This document shows positions 23,831 to 34,794 of a DNA stretch of 64,000 nucleotides, piece by piece. A program made the position numbers and the translations under genes. Position 1 is the stretch's first letter. The number at the start of each line of letters is the position of its first letter. The notes under the pieces are model-generated. The model was given only the letters and a program-made list of their open reading frames with translations. It was not told where the DNA came from and made no database searches. Location of the stretch: positions 7,525,801 to 7,589,800 of the forward strand of contig CM051033.1 in assembly GCA_027627225.1 (NCBI GenBank), given 5' to 3'. The DNA comes from Congeria kusceri (lineage: Eukaryota > Mollusca > Bivalvia > Myida > Dreissenidae).

Positions 23831-24577
23831 AAAATTTACCAGCTTCATTACAACTTCATAACATTGATGACTGCATAGCTAATTGATGCACTGGTCAGTC
23901 AACTGCATGCTCAGGACAGTGCCATCACCTCTGAAAAATGACCACTATTATATGTCTTCGTTGTTCAGCTGAACATTGTTTGTAAGGGACTCTTAAAGTA
24001 TTAAAAACTGGACATTGGCATTGTGATCTAATATTTAAAGAATTACAAAAATATTACAAAAATTACAAGTGATAATCAGTCTTTCACAGGGACCTGTAAA
24101 AGGAGCCATAATGATTCCCTATCAAACAATCGATGGTATATTTTTCCCAAGTGAAATGTTGAAATAAACCTGCAGTGACAATATTCTAAAAACATAGATG
24201 TGAATTTAAGTTGTAAATAATTACATGACTTGTATGTTTTTGTCAATTTAAATACCGAGTTCAACTTATTATTGATTTCACAAGTTATATTTATAAATAA
24301 ATTAAATTTCCATTATTTTTTTTTCAATTAGCAATATTTCATAATGTGAAAATTCCAAATCTGATTTGTAATGGGCACATTTCATTTCAAAAGCAATAAA
24401 AACGTTGGAATACATCAATTTCCCTTGTTGTTTCATTCTTCTATTTACAAGTAGCATTGTAATACACAGGACTTTATATAAAAAATATTAATTTAACCCA
24501 TTCATATTTAACTGCAACATTTATTTTAAGAACATTTATATTTGAACACAAGTTACTTTTCGGAGTCATTTGCTTTA

Positions 24578-24622
24578 AGGTCATAATGCAAGAAGTAAGT
24601 TCATAATGCAAGAAGTAAGTTA
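24578..24622. repeat. 22-bp direct duplication
   Basis: 'cataatgcaagaagtaagtt' occurs twice back to back. 23,840-24,577 has no other supported feature. Confidence 0.8.
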
Positions 24623-24730
24623 TGTAGTTTCATTGGAAACCAATGGTTGCAGCTTTGATTGTATGAATTAATCTTTTGACTAGAAGTATCATTATTATTA
24701 TTATGTGAATAATGTATAGTAACTATTGCC

Positions 24731-24956
24731 CCCCCAAAAAATAGTCCTGTTTCTGGTCTCCCGACCGACCCTTTACTTTTGTTGCCGACCCCACATATTT
24801 TTGGTCCAAAAGTAATAAAGACTGAAAAAGACTGTTACTGTGTATAACACAAACCATTCTCCCATCATAAAAAAATATAATTAAATTAAAAAAAATCCCT
24901 ACCTACCGACCCTTATTTTTGGGGGCAGGAGACCAGAAACGGAACTTTTTTTTTTT
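24731..24956. mobile_element. Short MITE, TIR with TTTCTGGTCTCC
   Basis: The left 'agtcctgtttctggtctccc' is mirrored on the right by 'ggagaccagaaacggaact'. Both are bordered by poly-C/poly-A or poly-T tracts, and inner 'ccgaccctt' boxes recur. The element is about 225 bp with no coding. 24,960-25,360 is featureless. Confidence 0.6.
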
Positions 24957-25362
24957 GGCCTAAGTATAAAGTACATGTGCAAAATTGTTAAAAACAGTAT
25001 GTATGTACATGTCACCTACTGGTTATCATTATAACAGTGTAAAGTGTAAACAATAAACATTACAGTTTTTATAATATATATGTTGTAAAATCATACCAGT
25101 CTTACAAAATCTTTTAAACTAATTTGTTATTAACAAGCAGAAAAAAAGACAGATTACTCAATATATGCCATTTTAATCTTAATTTGAAATGTTCACTAGT
25201 TGTTTTTCTGCTGTTTTTTATTATTTGATAATGGTTGCCATGGTCGCTTAATTTATGTTTTTATATAAAGTTCTATAAAATATACCTATATCAAAGGATG
25301 ATATGTAACACAATTTTAATATGTCATTTGTTCAGAATAACATGCAATTTTATTCTTTCTAT

Positions 25363-25795
25363 CGTTAACAATGTCAAACAAGAAATAACTGAAATGGTCT
25401 ACTGTAAATGTGTCAATCTTTCTATCCTCAACAATGTTAAACAAGAAATAACTGAAATGGTCTACTGTAAATGTGTCAATCTTTCTATCCTCAACAATGT
25501 CAAACAAGAAAAAACTGAAATGGTCTACTGTAAATGTGTCATCTTTCTATCCTCAACAATGTCAAACAAGAAATAACTGAAATGGTCTACTGTAAATGTG
25601 TCAATCTTTCTATCCTCAACAATGTCAAACAAGAAAAAACTGAAATGGTCTACTGTAAATGTGTCATCTTTCTATCCTCAACAATGTCAAACAAGAAATA
25701 ACTGAAATGGTCTACTGTAAATGTGTCAATCTTTCTATCCTCAACAATGTCAAACAAGAAATAACTGAAATGGTCTACTGTAAATGTGTCAATTA
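25363..25795. repeat. 62/63-bp tandem array, seven copies
   Basis: Seven nearly identical copies of 'ctttctatcctcaacaatgt' + 'caaacaagaaataactgaaa' + 'tggtctactgtaaatgtgtc' (+'aat'). Some copies are one base shorter, which shifts the frame and ends the run-through ORFs at 25,235-25,576 and 25,659-25,874. Near-identity of the copies suggests recent expansion. Confidence 0.95.
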
Positions 25796-25935
25796 TAGGT
25801 CTCGGTACATCATTCATTTTAAAATTACCTATAGTGTTTTAACTAGTACTCATGCACAGGTTAACAAAAGGTAAAAATGATTCTATAAATCTATTTTAAT
25901 TTACAAAATATGGCTTAACACACTTTTCTAATGTA

Positions 25936-27283
25936 CAGTACAGCTCACGCGAAACCAACAAATTCCGCGATCCGCGGCGTTCAAAGGCAGCGAGTCGACG
26001 CGGAGTCTACCATCGTAGCCGCGTTTGTTCGCCGAGGAAATCCGCGTCTATTCGCCGAGACAATCCGCGTCTGTTTGCCGCGGCAATCCGCGTCTGTTCG
26101 CCGCGGCAATCCGCGTCTGTTCGCCGAGGAAATCCGCAGCATGATGCCGAGGCATCCCGCGTATCACCTTGTTAAATAATTCAATTACATGTACATGTAT
26201 ATTCCGAAACAATTACTTTTACTGTGTTGTTGTTTTCAAAGTACAGTGTACGTAAAACTTGCCGTAATTCGATTTAAAACCCGTTTTTGCGACATTCTCA
26301 AGTGATACATAAAATTTACATTTTTATATTGTTGCAGTTGTTGTGATATCAATATTTTCTGTGGTAAAATTTTGTGTTATGAAAAAATATATAGCATTTG
26401 GCACCGGTTCACAATAATCTAATTGTTATAAGTGTATTATTTGGTAAATTTATGTCACGTAAAAATTATTATAGATTTTCGACACCGACTGCTAAAAATA
26501 ACTTTGTTACTAGGCGTTCGCTACAGCGTACATGTGTTCTTTGCTCCGAATTAGTATTGGGGAATATAGTATAGAAATTTCATCATTTCTAAAAATAATT
26601 CAAGAACGCGCATTAATATTCATGTGAACTTTACAATCCGCAAATGACAAAGCAGATATATAGATAACGCGAGGTCAGCGTGTCAGCCGAAATTCAGTGG
26701 GTGGAGCGTCATTGTCGACAAAGTCAGCGTTTTATAAATTGATCGTTTTGCAACTGATATTGATCAAGATACGAAACTTATATCAGAGGGCAATTTAATT
26801 TGCTTTAAGTTGGTGTTAATACTTATTTTGACATGATGAACTTTTAAAATGTAAATACAAGACGTGCAGGACGCAAAGTAGCCGTTTTCGCACATAGATG
26901 TTGTTTTCGCCAACATGTTTGAGCTGAGATAATTAGCAGTTTGAAGCCACGTCAAGAACCAAGATTTAATTGTACCAATAACTTTAAATGTTGTTTTGTT
27001 AGCGATGACAATTATCTCCTAATTATAACATATTGTTTGAACATGCCTATATGCAGACAGTACAGTTACACACTATACATGTACATTGTACATGTATAAA
27101 GTGTAAAATTTCTCCTCGGTGTCCCGCCGCGTGAATGGACACGGCGGCAATCCGCGGATCGATGCCGAGTGCCTCGGCGATTCGCCGTGGCGTGCGGCAT
27201 TTCGCCGCGGCGATTCGCCGCGGTAGAACAATTATGTCCGCGGCGTAGCCGAGTGTTTTGTTGGTTTCGCGTGAGCTGTACTG
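25936..27283. mobile_element. TA-flanked non-autonomous transposon with GC-rich ends
   Basis: The left terminus CAGTACAGCTCACGCGAAAC (continuing 'caacaaa') is an exact inverted match of the right terminus, for about 27 bp. TA dinucleotides flank both ends (25,934-25,935 and 27,284-27,285), as for Tc1/mariner-type elements. The subterminal zones (25,965-26,165 and 27,110-27,245) are strikingly GC-rich and carry reiterated 'ccgcggcaatccgcgtctgt' on the left and 'gcggcgattcgccg' on the right. The ~900-bp centre is AT-rich with no transposase. ORFs in both GC-rich ends are repeat-derived. Confidence 0.85.
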
Positions 27284-27880
27284 TATAATGATCGTATTCC
27301 ATAGTATAACAGTATTTGTTGCCATAGCAACCAGATCATCGAATTTATAGGTATAAGCCAATATCAAAAGAATGATGTAAGATTGAAGCAATAAAATTAT
27401 ATACATTAGTTTATACATTTAGAGTGTTTGTTTTGAATGTGAATGTGGAATAAAACACTATAATAATGAATAAATGATAGAAAAGCTTGAAAATTGTTGT
27501 CATGACAACCCAAAACAAAATGCTTAAAAATCGCATAAATAGTTCTAAATAAGAACAATAAATCACATCATCTGACACTACACACGTCTGCCTACAAGAA
27601 AATGTAAATAACTCCATTTTGACGAGGTATGTCATTTGGACAAAAAATTGCGTGGCTGGTCACATTAATTTGTGCAATAAATGTATATTGACTTACTGAT
27701 GTCTACATTGCCATAATTATGAAATTGTGATTTGTCATAGTAATTCACTTTTAAATATCAAATCACTAGTAAACAGGTTTATAAACAATATGTCATCTAT
27801 TTATGAAAATAATTAATATTAATAAACAAAAACAACATAATGGACATATTAAAATAACACAAACAAATGGTTTGAACATT

Positions 27881-27933
27881 CGGGCTTGTACTTTCTTTTT
27901 CCGGCTCGTTCTTTTTTCAAGAATACAAGCCCG
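27881..27933. repeat. Hairpin with CGGGCTTGTA arms
   Basis: Ten-base arms CGGGCTTGTA / TACAAGCCCG flank a ~33-bp loop. 27,290-27,880 has no supported feature. This may be a tiny MITE. Confidence 0.5.
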
Positions 27934-28060
27934 CTTGCATTTTAAATTATTATGTTGATCACTATCATAGAACCATGTCTCCCAAAATAAATTTTTGTCT
28001 CATATACATACCATTTTCATCATTATAATGTTAATAACAAGAAATTGTATTCTTTTAATA

Positions 28061-28551
28061 CACTGTTGAACTTCGATATCTCGAAGTCATTGGGGGCTCA
28101 CAAATGAGTTCGAGACATCAGCAGTTCGTCATCTCCAAAAACAGACCCTTTTAAAAAATATTTAGTCTTAACGTTCACGAAATTGCAATATAACATTGCC
28201 ATCCTGTATTCCTGTATGCATATAGTGAACTGTAAACTAGTGGTAAAAAATTCAATTTAAGTTCACATATACTTGTTTAAAGATGTGTTGAGATGTTTGT
28301 GATGAGAGACAAACTTGGTTATGACTCGACACTGTCACAGGCACACTTCGAGATAAACATATAGAAATAAGTGTGAAAATACTTCTTGGGGCAGAAAACC
28401 TCTTCATCACAATCAGAAATCAGAGTTAAAACTTGGAGAAAACTATATTCATTTTATCTAAACTAAGAAGGAAGAAAGTCAGGAATTCTTTTCCACTTTG
28501 AGATATCAGGAACTTCGACAACAGCAAATTCGTGATAACCAAGTTCAGCTG
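28061..28551. mobile_element. Tc1/mariner-like MITE, TA-flanked
   Basis: The left 'cactgttgaacttcgatatc' then 'tcgaag' pairs with the right 'cgtgataaccaagttcagct' then 'g' as an imperfect ~25-bp inverted repeat, flanked on both sides by TA. The 490-bp interior is noncoding. The terminal motif 'tgaac..cgatatctcgaa' is of a type widespread in invertebrate Tc1/mariner MITEs. Confidence 0.65.
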
Positions 28552-28555
28552 TATG

Positions 28556-30850
28556 TCTATATACATTGGAAATACTTGTGATATGCCCCATTAAATCAAT
28601 GTTACACCAAAAATATTATTCATTTTTGTCATGAATGTTCATGTCTTGAATGTGTGGTGAAGCATAAAAGACACTGAAAGCAATTCAATTCATTATATTG
28701 CAAAAAAAGAATGTCAATTTGCTAGTGAACAAACCTCAAACAAATAGTTAAATCAGACAATAAAATCACAAAATGAGTTATTCAAAACAGTTGTCATAAT
28801 GGTTTATTTTGTGGATCAGGGGCCATATTACGGAAGCATCTTAAGTTTATCTTAAATTATAATGAAGTTCAAATTTTGGAAATATAATATTCTTAAACCA
28901 CATACAGTCAAATCACGATGCTACGAATAGGGTTTCAGACACAGATTTGTTCCTAGTATCTCATTTTTCGTAGTATTGCATCTTTTGGAATTTACGTTAA
29001 TAACATAATGTTCTTACATTTAGTGTTATTTTACATCATGTTGTAGCATTTACTAACACACTTAATAAAGTCATTGCATTTGACAATACACTCGTATACA
29101 TACATTTCATATATACATGAAGATTTAGAATTGACACAGAGTTTAATATATTAAAAAAAAACAAAGCAAATAAGAAATTCTCATTGAGTCGCGAAAATAT
29201 ATATCATCAACAAAAATCAACCATGACTTTCTCTTTTAAGTTTATGCGACACAAAGCTGTCTGTCCCCACATCCTCGTTTCGATGTGCTCGCAAGAAGAT
29301 CTTGTTACTAATGTTATTATTTGTCACAAATGCCACCTGAAAATATACATCCTGTGCCTTCCACAAGATTTTTTAGGCGTCCCCGTCCCAAAAGGGGTGG
29401 GTTAGGGAGGGGTATCCCCTCCGTACGTCAATTTTTTTTGCGGCATGTGTCAAATGATGTTATCTGGTGCGTTTTAGCTATTTAAATTAAGGCTAAGATG
29501 TTTTCAATTTTTTTTACAAGTTTAAACAAAATGAAATAAACGAAACATCACCGTTTGAACGGCATACCTCTAGCCTTTTAAATGCAAAAGCATTATTGTT
29601 GTTGCTAAACTGAAAGTAATGATTTTTTCCGGATGTTTATGTCCAGTGCGCATCACATTCGCAAAGTGACGTCATGTCCAAACCCACTATTATTGTCGTT
29701 CTCGAATCTTTAGGTTACACTCGATCTACTGATAGAGACTTTTTTATTCAGTTAATTATGTTTGTATGTGCATGTATTTAGTGTTTTAACACTGTTTTAA
29801 TCGTTACAGCTGTTGAACATAGAACTGACTGGATAATTGGTGAATTGTAAAGATCTTGATTAAAATATATTTATATTATATACATGGTTTCTTCTTGCAA
29901 AAACGGTGGGAAATTTTCCTCGTACACATCGTGCCTGCACGTCAAATGTTACAGACCTGTATTAAGTAAAGCACATTATCGGTACATGCACACTTTCCAT
30001 GCGTGGAACGGGACATCGTGTTTCAGCAGACATTTTGCATTCTTTTGTAGAAAACACTGGTTTTACATGGCATACATGAACATAAACAACGGCGGACGCC
30101 TTGCTTAAAGACATTGTCCGTGAAATTCTGGAACAATTTGTTGAACTCAATCGGCAATCATCGTATGATACCGTCAAAAACAAAAAGCAGTGTCACGGAA
30201 GTGAACGGTCTTACAGAGCAAATTATTATATTCATACTCAAAATATTTCGAAAATTGGGATATGTCGTCCCCCATCAGTAAAAAAAAAATCCCAATTATA
30301 GTTTTTTTTTTTTACTTTCTGAAAATTTACTTTGGCCCGTTTTGTAAACCGTAAAATCAAAAAGTCTTGGCCTAAGTAATTAACATTTGACACAAAAGTC
30401 CAAAAGGTATTTCAAATCTTTTATCTAGTTTAGAGTGACTAAGTGACACAAAAGAACTCACTGGGGAGGGGTATCATATTTTGTCAAGCTATCGAAATAT
30501 TTCAGCGTCTATTCATTTGTTTTCAAACTCCATAATAAAAATAGTTGGACCATGGAAAGTTTTTAAGGCGTATAATTTCTGCCAAAGTTTTTCTCTTTGT
30601 TTTCTGTTGACAGGATCAAAGCAGCACTGATTACTTTGTTCCAAAGATCTATCAAAGAACAATTTGTTTAAGAATTTATGATTGTGTTTATGATTTGTGT
30701 GTTGAAAATTCTTTCACATTCCGATTTAAACTGTAGAGTCATTCGCAAGCAATACATATTATTTACACCTCAATTTTTTAAACAGTGGTTATATACACCA
30801 ATCAAGATAAGAATAAAATGGACCAGTAACAAACGGAATACAGACAAAGG
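28556..30850 (+). repeat. Duplicated segment, copy 5, with ~1.5 kb insertion
   Basis: The left part (28,600-28,820) matches 10,740-10,950 and 17,220-17,380 ('gagttattcaaaacagttgt', 'ttgtggatcag'). The right part (30,400-30,850) carries the 'aactcactggggagggg' and 'gttggaccatgg' blocks. The sequence between about 28,822 and 30,370 is an insertion relative to the other copies. Confidence 0.5.
30073..30300 (+). pseudogene. Possible coding relic (TADALLKDIVREILEQF...)
   Basis: In one plus frame the sequence after a TAA reads TADALLKDIVREILEQFVEL then NRQSSYDTVKNKK. It is strongly helix-like and protein-like, beginning ACG-GCG-GAC as if from a mutated ATG-GCG-GAC start. The composition of 29,640-30,240 is less AT-rich than its surroundings. 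No family is recognised. It could be a processed pseudogene fragment, a first exon using another start, or chance. Confidence 0.22.
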
Positions 30851-31239
30851 ATAGTAAGCACACTGTCATGACCATTAAACAATGCAAAGTTAAAATACAG
30901 TCAAACCTAACAGAAGAGGGCCAATGTGGCCCTGGGTTGCTACCCTGAGTTGTCACACAAATAGGTTGAGGTCAAGAGCCCTCTGTCAAATACTGAATGT
31001 CTAACCGCAAATTAGGGCTACACAACTTCCGATTTCAGAGCCAATTTCATACCCAAAATTAAATTCTCCCCTCAAGAAATTACCTTAGAAATTTAATTGA
31101 CAATTTAAAAAAATATATATTTATTTTTTTATGTAACACATACATGCTAGCATCAAATTTTATTTTGTCTAGTTTGTGACTTCTTATATTTTGAACAAAA
31201 TGGCAGATAATGAAGGCTTAAACTAAATATTATTATTTA

Positions 31240-31365
31240 AAGCAATTTGGTAGAGGGTCACCCAAGAAACAATTCTGTTAAATTATTTTGCATTCCAGCA
31301 AGTGGTGGATGGTGATTAACCACAATAGTTCTCACCTGAGCTCTTTATGCTCAGGTGAGCTAAAA
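31240..31365 (+). repeat. Repeat fragment with terminal stem-loop
   Basis: 'ggtagagggtcacccaagaa' then 'attattttgcattccag..agtgg' repeats the unit of 1,640-2,545. It closes with 'tctcacctgagctctttatg' + 'ctcaggtgagctaaaa'. These 3' bases form a stem (CTCACCTGAG / CTCAGGTGAG). 30,850-31,240 has no feature. Confidence 0.7.
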
Positions 31366-31640
31366 AGTCATCCTGACTAATTTAAACATTTTGACATTGT
31401 TTTCAGACAGATCACTGTCTGCTTATTTGTTTTAAAATGTCATTATTTTGTGTTGGACCATAAAACGCTTCAATGGCATATTATTTCAACTAAAGTTGTT
31501 GGCATTGTTTTCAACTGAAAGGATCAAAGTAGCACTGGTTTCATTGTGCCAAACAGTTATGAGAACAATTCATTTTAAATGTGTTAATCAATCTGTGGTT
31601 ATGCTTCGGTCGTTACAATCGCTTTTTCATTCAGATTTAA

Positions 31641-32057
31641 AGCGGGGCTGTCTGATTTTTACAGATTTATTTTGGGTCTCTTTCTTTACCCACTAACAAT
31701 AATGTTTCATATAACATTAAAAAAAACTGTCAGTATCAACAAAAACTATTTTATTTATTGAAAAAAATGCAACTATATATTTTCTGTCAATACAGACCAT
31801 TGTATCCTACATTTGGTTTTTCATTAGAATATAAGAACTGCACATGTGCCAACGATCTGACTCATCAAGATGCTGCATATACATGTGTTGCACACCAAAG
31901 TATTATTTAAGTTTTAAATTTCTCTCTTGATATGCATTTCTAAACATAAGTTATTCTCAACATTTATTACAATATTATTCTAAAAATATATTGACATCCT
32001 AAGAATAGATGGACGGTTTATGTTATAATTTTCGTACAAAAATCCTACAGTCCCTCT
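31641..32057. mobile_element. MITE with TTAA target duplication
   Basis: TTAA at 31,637-31,640 and 32,058-32,061 flank 'agcggggctgtctgattttt' and its inverted partner 'aaaaatcctacagtccctct'. TTAA duplication is typical of piggyBac- and Kolobok-type elements, but the 417-bp element has no transposase to decide. It splits a duplicated-segment copy: 'ttcattcagattTTAA' on the left continues as 'TTAAtttcctttcacac' on the right. Confidence 0.7.
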
Positions 32058-32685
32058 TTAATTTCCTTTCACACTATAATTTAACGTCCTTAAGTCATTC
32101 ACAGGGGATATGAAATCAATACCACGACTTTCTTAAAGACATTGGGTGTCCTAGTTTCCCGTCAAGGAGTGTTTATCCCAAGCATGATTTTTGCATGTTA
32201 TTGTGGTCAGTGAAGTGTTTCAAGTTTACGGGTCCTCTCATAAATCTATACTAGTTTCCAACATTGAACAAAAAGAGTGGTATAACAATTGGAGAAAAAA
32301 TAGGTAAATTATAAACAAATTGGCGTGTTTTTCCATGCAAATTTACTTATTTGTGGACTAAAACTTACCATGTGATTTTTAGTTAGTAAATTGTTGAATT
32401 TTGTATATATTGTAAACTTCTAATAACATTCAACGTTTCATAGACGGCCCTTAAAATGACTTGTCCATTTGCTGACAGCCAATATTACCGTTAGAAGTAC
32501 AGTTATTCAAGGGAAGCATGAAACATGAGAAAATCAACACAGTGTTTTTACAATAGAGTGACATTTGTCTTAAACTTGTGTTTATATTGTGAGCATTTTA
32601 CTTTTCATTCTACTGATTCTGATACCTAGAACTAAAACTACCATAGTATAAACACAAGTACACAAATACCCGAGTACAACATTAA

Positions 32686-33184
32686 AGGGACTGAACTCCA
32701 GATGGTCCAATCGTAAAAATGAAAGAAAATTGTCAAACTTACAAAATTTTCTTACATAATCGTATAAAACCCATAGAAAAATTAGACACATTTGTTTTTA
32801 TTTACCTGAAAAACAATGATTTTATATAGTTTTCTTCCTTATTAATGTCCTAAAATCTATAGCGTCTGCAGATGCTATAACACATTGAGTAATTTAAAAT
32901 AGCGCCGTTTATATTTAGGACACTTTAGTTTTGTCGAGTTGCGCAGGCACACACTTGAATCAGGTGCTTGTATTTGGGAAAGCCGCAGAATTTTTAAAAT
33001 CGGGAACACCGGGTTCAAGGAAAGTGCAAGCTTATTCAAATTCTATTTTTCAATGAAATATACAGTTTATGATAGTATTTGATTGTGTTATATACAAATA
33101 ATGATCGTTTAACAAATGTTTTTACCCCTTAGACATAACTACAACAACAAAAAAAACATTTTTATGCCCATCAGGAGTTCAGTA
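32686..33184. mobile_element. MITE with ACTGAACTCCWGATGG termini
   Basis: The left 'agggactgaactccagatgg' is mirrored by 'cccatcaggagttcagt' on the right (16-bp imperfect inverted repeat). TTAA precedes the left end but is degraded ('tataa') on the right. It interrupts the duplicated segment relative to ~3,000. The 69-codon ORF across its left edge is not a gene. Confidence 0.55.
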
Positions 33185-33549
33185 TAAATATAAAATGGAC
33201 CAATAAACAAATTCAGACAGACCGAGGCAAGAGGAATCAAAATACCTGGAATTTAAAGACACTTTCATAGATACTGATCAATACAAATTAACAATACAGT
33301 TGAACCTCATCCAAATCATCCTGGCCAGTTATAACATACATTCAATTTCAACACTGTTTTTAAGACCCAGTAATACAGTTATATAAATTCCTAATAAAAG
33401 TGACTGAGTGGCACACAGCAGATACAAACATGATACAATATTGCCACACTCATGGACTTCAGTAAGTTATGATTTACGAATGCATGGGGCTAACAAAAAG
33501 AGATTACATGTATAACTGGCCACAGTAAAAGAAGAATGCTCAAAATGTA

Positions 33550-33660
33550 CAAAAGGATACTGAAATGTCTGGCCTACAAAAGGATACTGAAAGGTCTGGC
33601 CTACAAAAGGATACTGAAACGTCTGGCCTACAAAAGGATACTGAAATGTATCGCCTACAA
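33550..33660. repeat. 27-bp tandem repeat, four copies
   Basis: 'aaaaggatactgaaatgtct' + 'ggcctac' is repeated four times with one or two substitutions. It is a local expansion inside the duplicated segment and is absent from the 3.4 kb paralogue. Confidence 0.9.
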
Positions 33661-34526
33661 GCAGTTGGTTTTATTTTCAAGTGGTGAAGAAAAGCACAAC
33701 AGACGAATAAAATAAAATCTTGGGCACAAACATGTCTGGTGGGAAAGCAGGAAGCCGTAAGTCACGAAATAAAGAGGCCACAAGTCACAAAATAATTGTT
33801 GGATTGAAATTCTGCTGAGGTTTGAAAGCGTTATCAGACATAGGCACACACAACAGACATGTAGATTCCGTGTCACAACTCACTCTAAATCATTCGAATG
33901 GAACTTGCCAATAGTATGCACAATGTGCCTCGCTACTTGCAGAGTTCTCGGTAACGCGTAATTTGGCGTATTTGGACGGATACTTTTATGAGTAGGACGG
34001 CGTAAATCTGGTTGTTAGATTCTAGGAAGAAACCGTTTTCTCTGGCGTACGCATATTTTCCCAAGACAAAGAATGCCTACTCTACAATAAACACATTCCC
34101 CTTCTGCACCAGCGTGTCAATTATCGATAAAATCAAGACGCAGGCGGAGTCAGCTTAACTACAGCAACTGGGATGCTAACTTTTCATAGGAAGGAGTCCT
34201 GAACTCCATGTTTTGAAATCCTAGCGAGAACTCTGTACTGGCCTTCATTAGTCCAAGTTACTTTTGATTGCAATGAATAATTGTCGTAAAATACATTGTC
34301 TGCTGCAAACTGATAACGCCCAGTACAAAATAGATTTTGCTAGAACTAAAGATATATGCCCATTTTGTTCAACTTCCATCCAGTGGCTTCAAAGCAGTTG
34401 TTAAAGGCAAAATACAAATTGTTGATAAAAAAAGGACAGACAATAAACAACTGATGATGAACAATAACTGACCAAAATAGCTCACACTTGAGCACTTCAA
34501 TCTCAGGTCAGCTAAAACTCTGTTAA

Positions 34527-34706
34527 TAGCAATCCTACTATCTTTCAATGGCATGCCACAGAGCCCGGAACTGGATCTTCATTTCAATGTCATCTGACCT
34601 TTTTACAACCACGGGTTGCAATCCTCGACTCAACAACTATCCCAACCACAGTCACTTCCACCTAGGCAGGTAGGAGATCGGTACAGGTCCAGTGTCTGGC
34701 TCTGTA
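34527..34706 (-). pseudogene. Broken duplicate of the Cys-rich last exon at 43.7 kb
   Basis: Minus-strand reading gives SQTLDLYRSPTCLGGSDCGW then DSC, then TGA, then VEDCNPWL and a second stop. The intact exon at 43,711-43,879 reads SQTLDLYRPPSCLGGSDCGW then DSCQVKDC. The upstream third of the exon (EFCKQWEQN) is missing here. Because the duplicated noncoding segment immediately left of both exons is also shared, exon and flank were copied together. Without the upstream exons this copy is almost certainly nonfunctional. Confidence 0.7.
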
Positions 34707-34794
34707 TATATACATGTGTACAACATATAAATAGTGCGCTGATGTGGTTGATATGTTCATATGTATATCGAGAATATTAGGTTAGTGTTGAATA

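Larger units (their letters stand above)
31370..34530 (+). repeat. Duplicated segment, copy 6 (right half), split by two MITEs
   Basis: Collinear with 2,560-4,240 once the insertions at 31,641-32,057 and 32,686-33,184 and a 27-bp tandem array are removed. Its right end (34,225-34,520) matches 43,340-43,640 closely ('tccaacca.tccagtggcttc', 'caaaatacaaa.tg.tgataa', 'accaaaatag.tcacac'). It ends at 'aggtcagctaaaac'. Confidence 0.6.

Noticed and set aside
25235..25874. ORFs with repeated NNVKQEITEMVYCKCVNLSI
   Set aside because: Read-through of a 62/63-bp minisatellite; frames break wherever a unit is one base shorter.
26000..27302. ORFs in the GC-rich ends of the TA transposon (Arg/Ala-rich)
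   Set aside because: Derived from CCGCGG-type subterminal repeats on both strands.
29884..30183. Cys-rich plus ORF and overlapping minus ORF (73-74 codons)
   Set aside because: Mutually overlapping, no splice or domain support; a third frame looks more protein-like and is listed at low confidence.
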